From the NCBI RefSeq assembly GCF_020010925.1, contig NZ_JAGJBZ010000001.1:1-64000 (forward strand): DNA of 64,000 nucleotides, given 5' to 3'. How positions within the stretch are numbered: the stretch's first letter is position 1; every line of letters starts with the position of its first letter. The stretch comes from Streptomyces griseiscabiei (GTDB lineage: Bacteria > Actinomycetota > Actinomycetes > Streptomycetales > Streptomycetaceae). Positions 62,543-64,000 of this stretch are shown in pieces. The position numbers and the translations under genes were made by a program. The notes below the pieces were generated by a model. The model saw only the letters and a list, made by a program, of their open reading frames with translations. It was not told the origin of the DNA and did not search any database.

Positions 62543-64000
62543 ATGGCTGACCAGCTGCTCTTCAACCCGCGCACCTACGACCCCGCGCACTTCGACCCCG
62601 AGACACGCCGTCTGCTGCGTGCCACCGTCGACTGGTTCGAAGAGCGTGGGAAGCGGCGACTGATCGAGGACTACCGGACCCGGGCCTGGCTCGGGGACTT
62701 CCTCGCCTTCTCCGCGAAGGAGAACCTGTTCGCCACCTTCCTGACGCCGTCCGCCGCCGGGGAGGGAGAGCCGGACAAGCGGTGGGACACCGCCCGTATC
62801 GCCGCGCTCAACGAGATCCTCGGCTTCTACGGACTGGACTACTGGTACGCCTGGCAGGTCACCATCCTCGGCCTCGGCCCGGTCTGGCAGAGCGACAACG
62901 CCGCCGCCCGCGCCCGCGCCGCCGAACTCCTCGCCCAGGGTGAGGTGTTCGCGTTCGGGCTGTCCGAGAAGGCCCACGGCGCCGACATCTACTCCACCGA
63001 CCTGCTCCTGGAGCCCGACGGCGACGGCGGCTTCCGCGCCACCGGCTCCAAGTACTACATAGGCAACGGCAACGCCGCCGGACTCGTCTCCGTCTTCGGT
63101 CGCCGCACCGACGTCGAAGGCCCCGACGGTTACGTGTTCTTCGCCGCCGACAGCCGTCACCCGAACTACCACCTGGTCAAGAACGTCGTCGACTCCTCCA
63201 AGTTCGTCAGCGAGTTCCGCCTGGAGGACTATCCCGTCACGGCCGCGGACGTCCTGCACACCGGCCGGGCCGCCTTCGACGCCGCCCTCAACACGGTCAA
63301 CGTCGGCAAGTTCAACCTGTGCACCGCCTCGATCGGCATCTGCGAACACGCGATGTACGAGGCTGTCACCCACGCCCACAACCGCGTCCTCTACGGCCGT
63401 CCCGTCACCGCCTTCCCGCATGTGCGCCGCGAGTTGACCGACGCGTACGTCCGGCTCGTCGGCATGAAGCTGTTCAGCGACCGTGCCGTCGACTACTTCC
63501 GCTCCGCCGGTCCCGACGACCGCCGCTACCTGCTCTTCAACCCGATGACGAAGATGAAGGTGACCACGGAGGGCGAGAAGGTCATCGACCTCATGTGGGA
63601 CGTGATCGCCGCCAAGGGCTTCGAGAAGGACAACTACTTCGGCCAGGCGGCCATCGAGATCCGCGGTCTGCCGAAGCTGGAGGGCACGGTCCACGTCAAC
63701 CTGGCGCTGATCCTGAAGTTCATGCGCAGCCACCTCCTCGACCCGGCCGGGTACCCGGCGGTGCCGACCCGTCTCGACGCGGCCGACGACGACTTCCTGT
63801 TCCGTCAGGGCCCGGCTCGCGGCCTCGGCTCGGTGCGCTTCCACGACTGGCGCCCGGCCTTCGAGACGTACGCCCACCTCCCCAACGTCGCCCGCCTGCG
63901 CGAACAGGCCGACGCGCTCTGCGAGTTCGTCGCCACGGCCGGCCCCGACGCGGACCAGAGCCGCGACCTCGACCTCGTCCTCTCCATCGGTCAGCTCTTC
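62543..64000 (+). CDS. Acyl-CoA dehydrogenase-family protein (runs off window)
   Basis: At least 486 residues; the stop lies beyond the window. After an N-terminal helical part (FNPRTYDPAHFDPETRRLLRA), the flavin region reads GEVFAFGLSEKAHGADIYSTD with FRATGSKYYIGNGNAAGLVS, the acyl-CoA dehydrogenase mid-domain pattern, then FNLCTASIGICEHAMYEAVTHAHNRVLYGRPV in the C-terminal helical bundle. It is longer than the usual 380-400 residues, as in the FadE-like enzymes found beside PadR genes. AGAGACC is a weak ribosome site before ATG 62543. Probably oxidises an unusual acyl-CoA; substrate unknown. Confidence 0.85.
   Translation, partial: MADQLLFNPRTYDPAHFDPETRRLLRATVDWFEERGKRRLIEDYRTRAWLGDFLAFSAKENLFATFLTPSAAGEGEPDKRWDTARIAALNEILGFYGLDYWYAWQVTILGLGPVWQSDNAAARARAAELLAQGEVFAFGLSEKAHGADIYSTDLLLEPDGDGGFRATGSKYYIGNGNAAGLVSVFGRRTDVEGPDGYVFFAADSRHPNYHLVKNVVDSSKFVSEFRLEDYPVTAADVLHTGRAAFDAALNTVNVGKFNLCTASIGICEHAMYEAVTHAHNRVLYGRPVTAFPHVRRELTDAYVRLVGMKLFSDRAVDYFRSAGPDDRRYLLFNPMTKMKVTTEGEKVIDLMWDVIAAKGFEKDNYFGQAAIEIRGLPKLEGTVHVNLALILKFMRSHLLDPAGYPAVPTRLDAADDDFLFRQGPARGLGSVRFHDWRPAFETYAHLPNVARLREQADALCEFVATAGPDADQSRDLDLVLSIGQLF

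Overview
The window is high-GC DNA with the codon bias, GTG starts, Sec/Tat-exported enzymes, small ABC, MerR and TetR operons and F420/LLM enzymes typical of a Streptomyces or close relative. Many genes are broken by single-base shifts or insertion sequences, which suggests an accessory, possibly arm-located, chromosomal region, or residual indel errors in the assembly. I see no rRNA, tRNA or CRISPR array.

1-16 kb is a plant cell wall and cuticle degradation locus. It encodes secreted enzymes: a CE3-type esterase with CBM2, a GH5 mannanase, a cutinase/polyester hydrolase with CBM13, a GH43 enzyme, a beta-helix protein, a second cutinase (frameshifted), a GH53 galactanase, two CE12-type esterases and a PL9-type pectate lyase. 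A CebR-like operator paired with a second LacI-type site lies near the left edge and recurs in inverted orientation at 10.45 kb.

16-25 kb holds an IS630-family element that cut the 3' end of an amidohydrolase, a small membrane protein, an S66-peptidase fragment fused to an HTH-like tail, a frameshifted Eis-type acetyltransferase, an S9 peptidase and a transposase relic under a 21-bp-stem hairpin.

25-32.7 kb is a TetR-linked block on the minus strand: MFS exporter, NmrA-like reductase, FAD oxidoreductase and alpha/beta hydrolase, with a divergent leaderless tetR. The putative operator/promoter region exists in two 71-bp copies that flank a decayed SDR-hydrolase chimera and an IS3 relic.

32.7-41 kb contains Ku and DUF6233 relics, a MerR/ABC exporter operon, a metallophosphoesterase, a recombinase relic, a zinc amidase and an IS5-family element with a canonical CCCAAAA slip site. 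41-48.4 kb contains a GH42-like glycosidase with its own LacI-type operator, a membrane protein, a quinone-reductase-like flavoprotein divergent from an AraC regulator, and a CmtR-like metal sensor with a CDF transporter and a TauE/SafE permease.

49-57.6 kb is a light/oxidative-stress type cluster. A LitR/CarH-like B12-binding MerR regulator is followed by a photolyase relic, an IS630 element and a hydrolase relic, and then by a tightly coupled operon on the minus strand: ECF sigma, FAD oxidoreductase, DUF1365, cyclopropane-fatty-acid-synthase-like methyltransferase, DUF1295. Every junction in that operon is a GTGA overlap. The sigma gene carries a 58-bp near-perfect palindrome inserted in frame.

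58-64 kb contains a eukaryote-like cyclophilin, DUF4291, an LLM oxidoreductase, small proteins, and a PadR regulator with its operator next to an acyl-CoA dehydrogenase-family enzyme that runs off the window.
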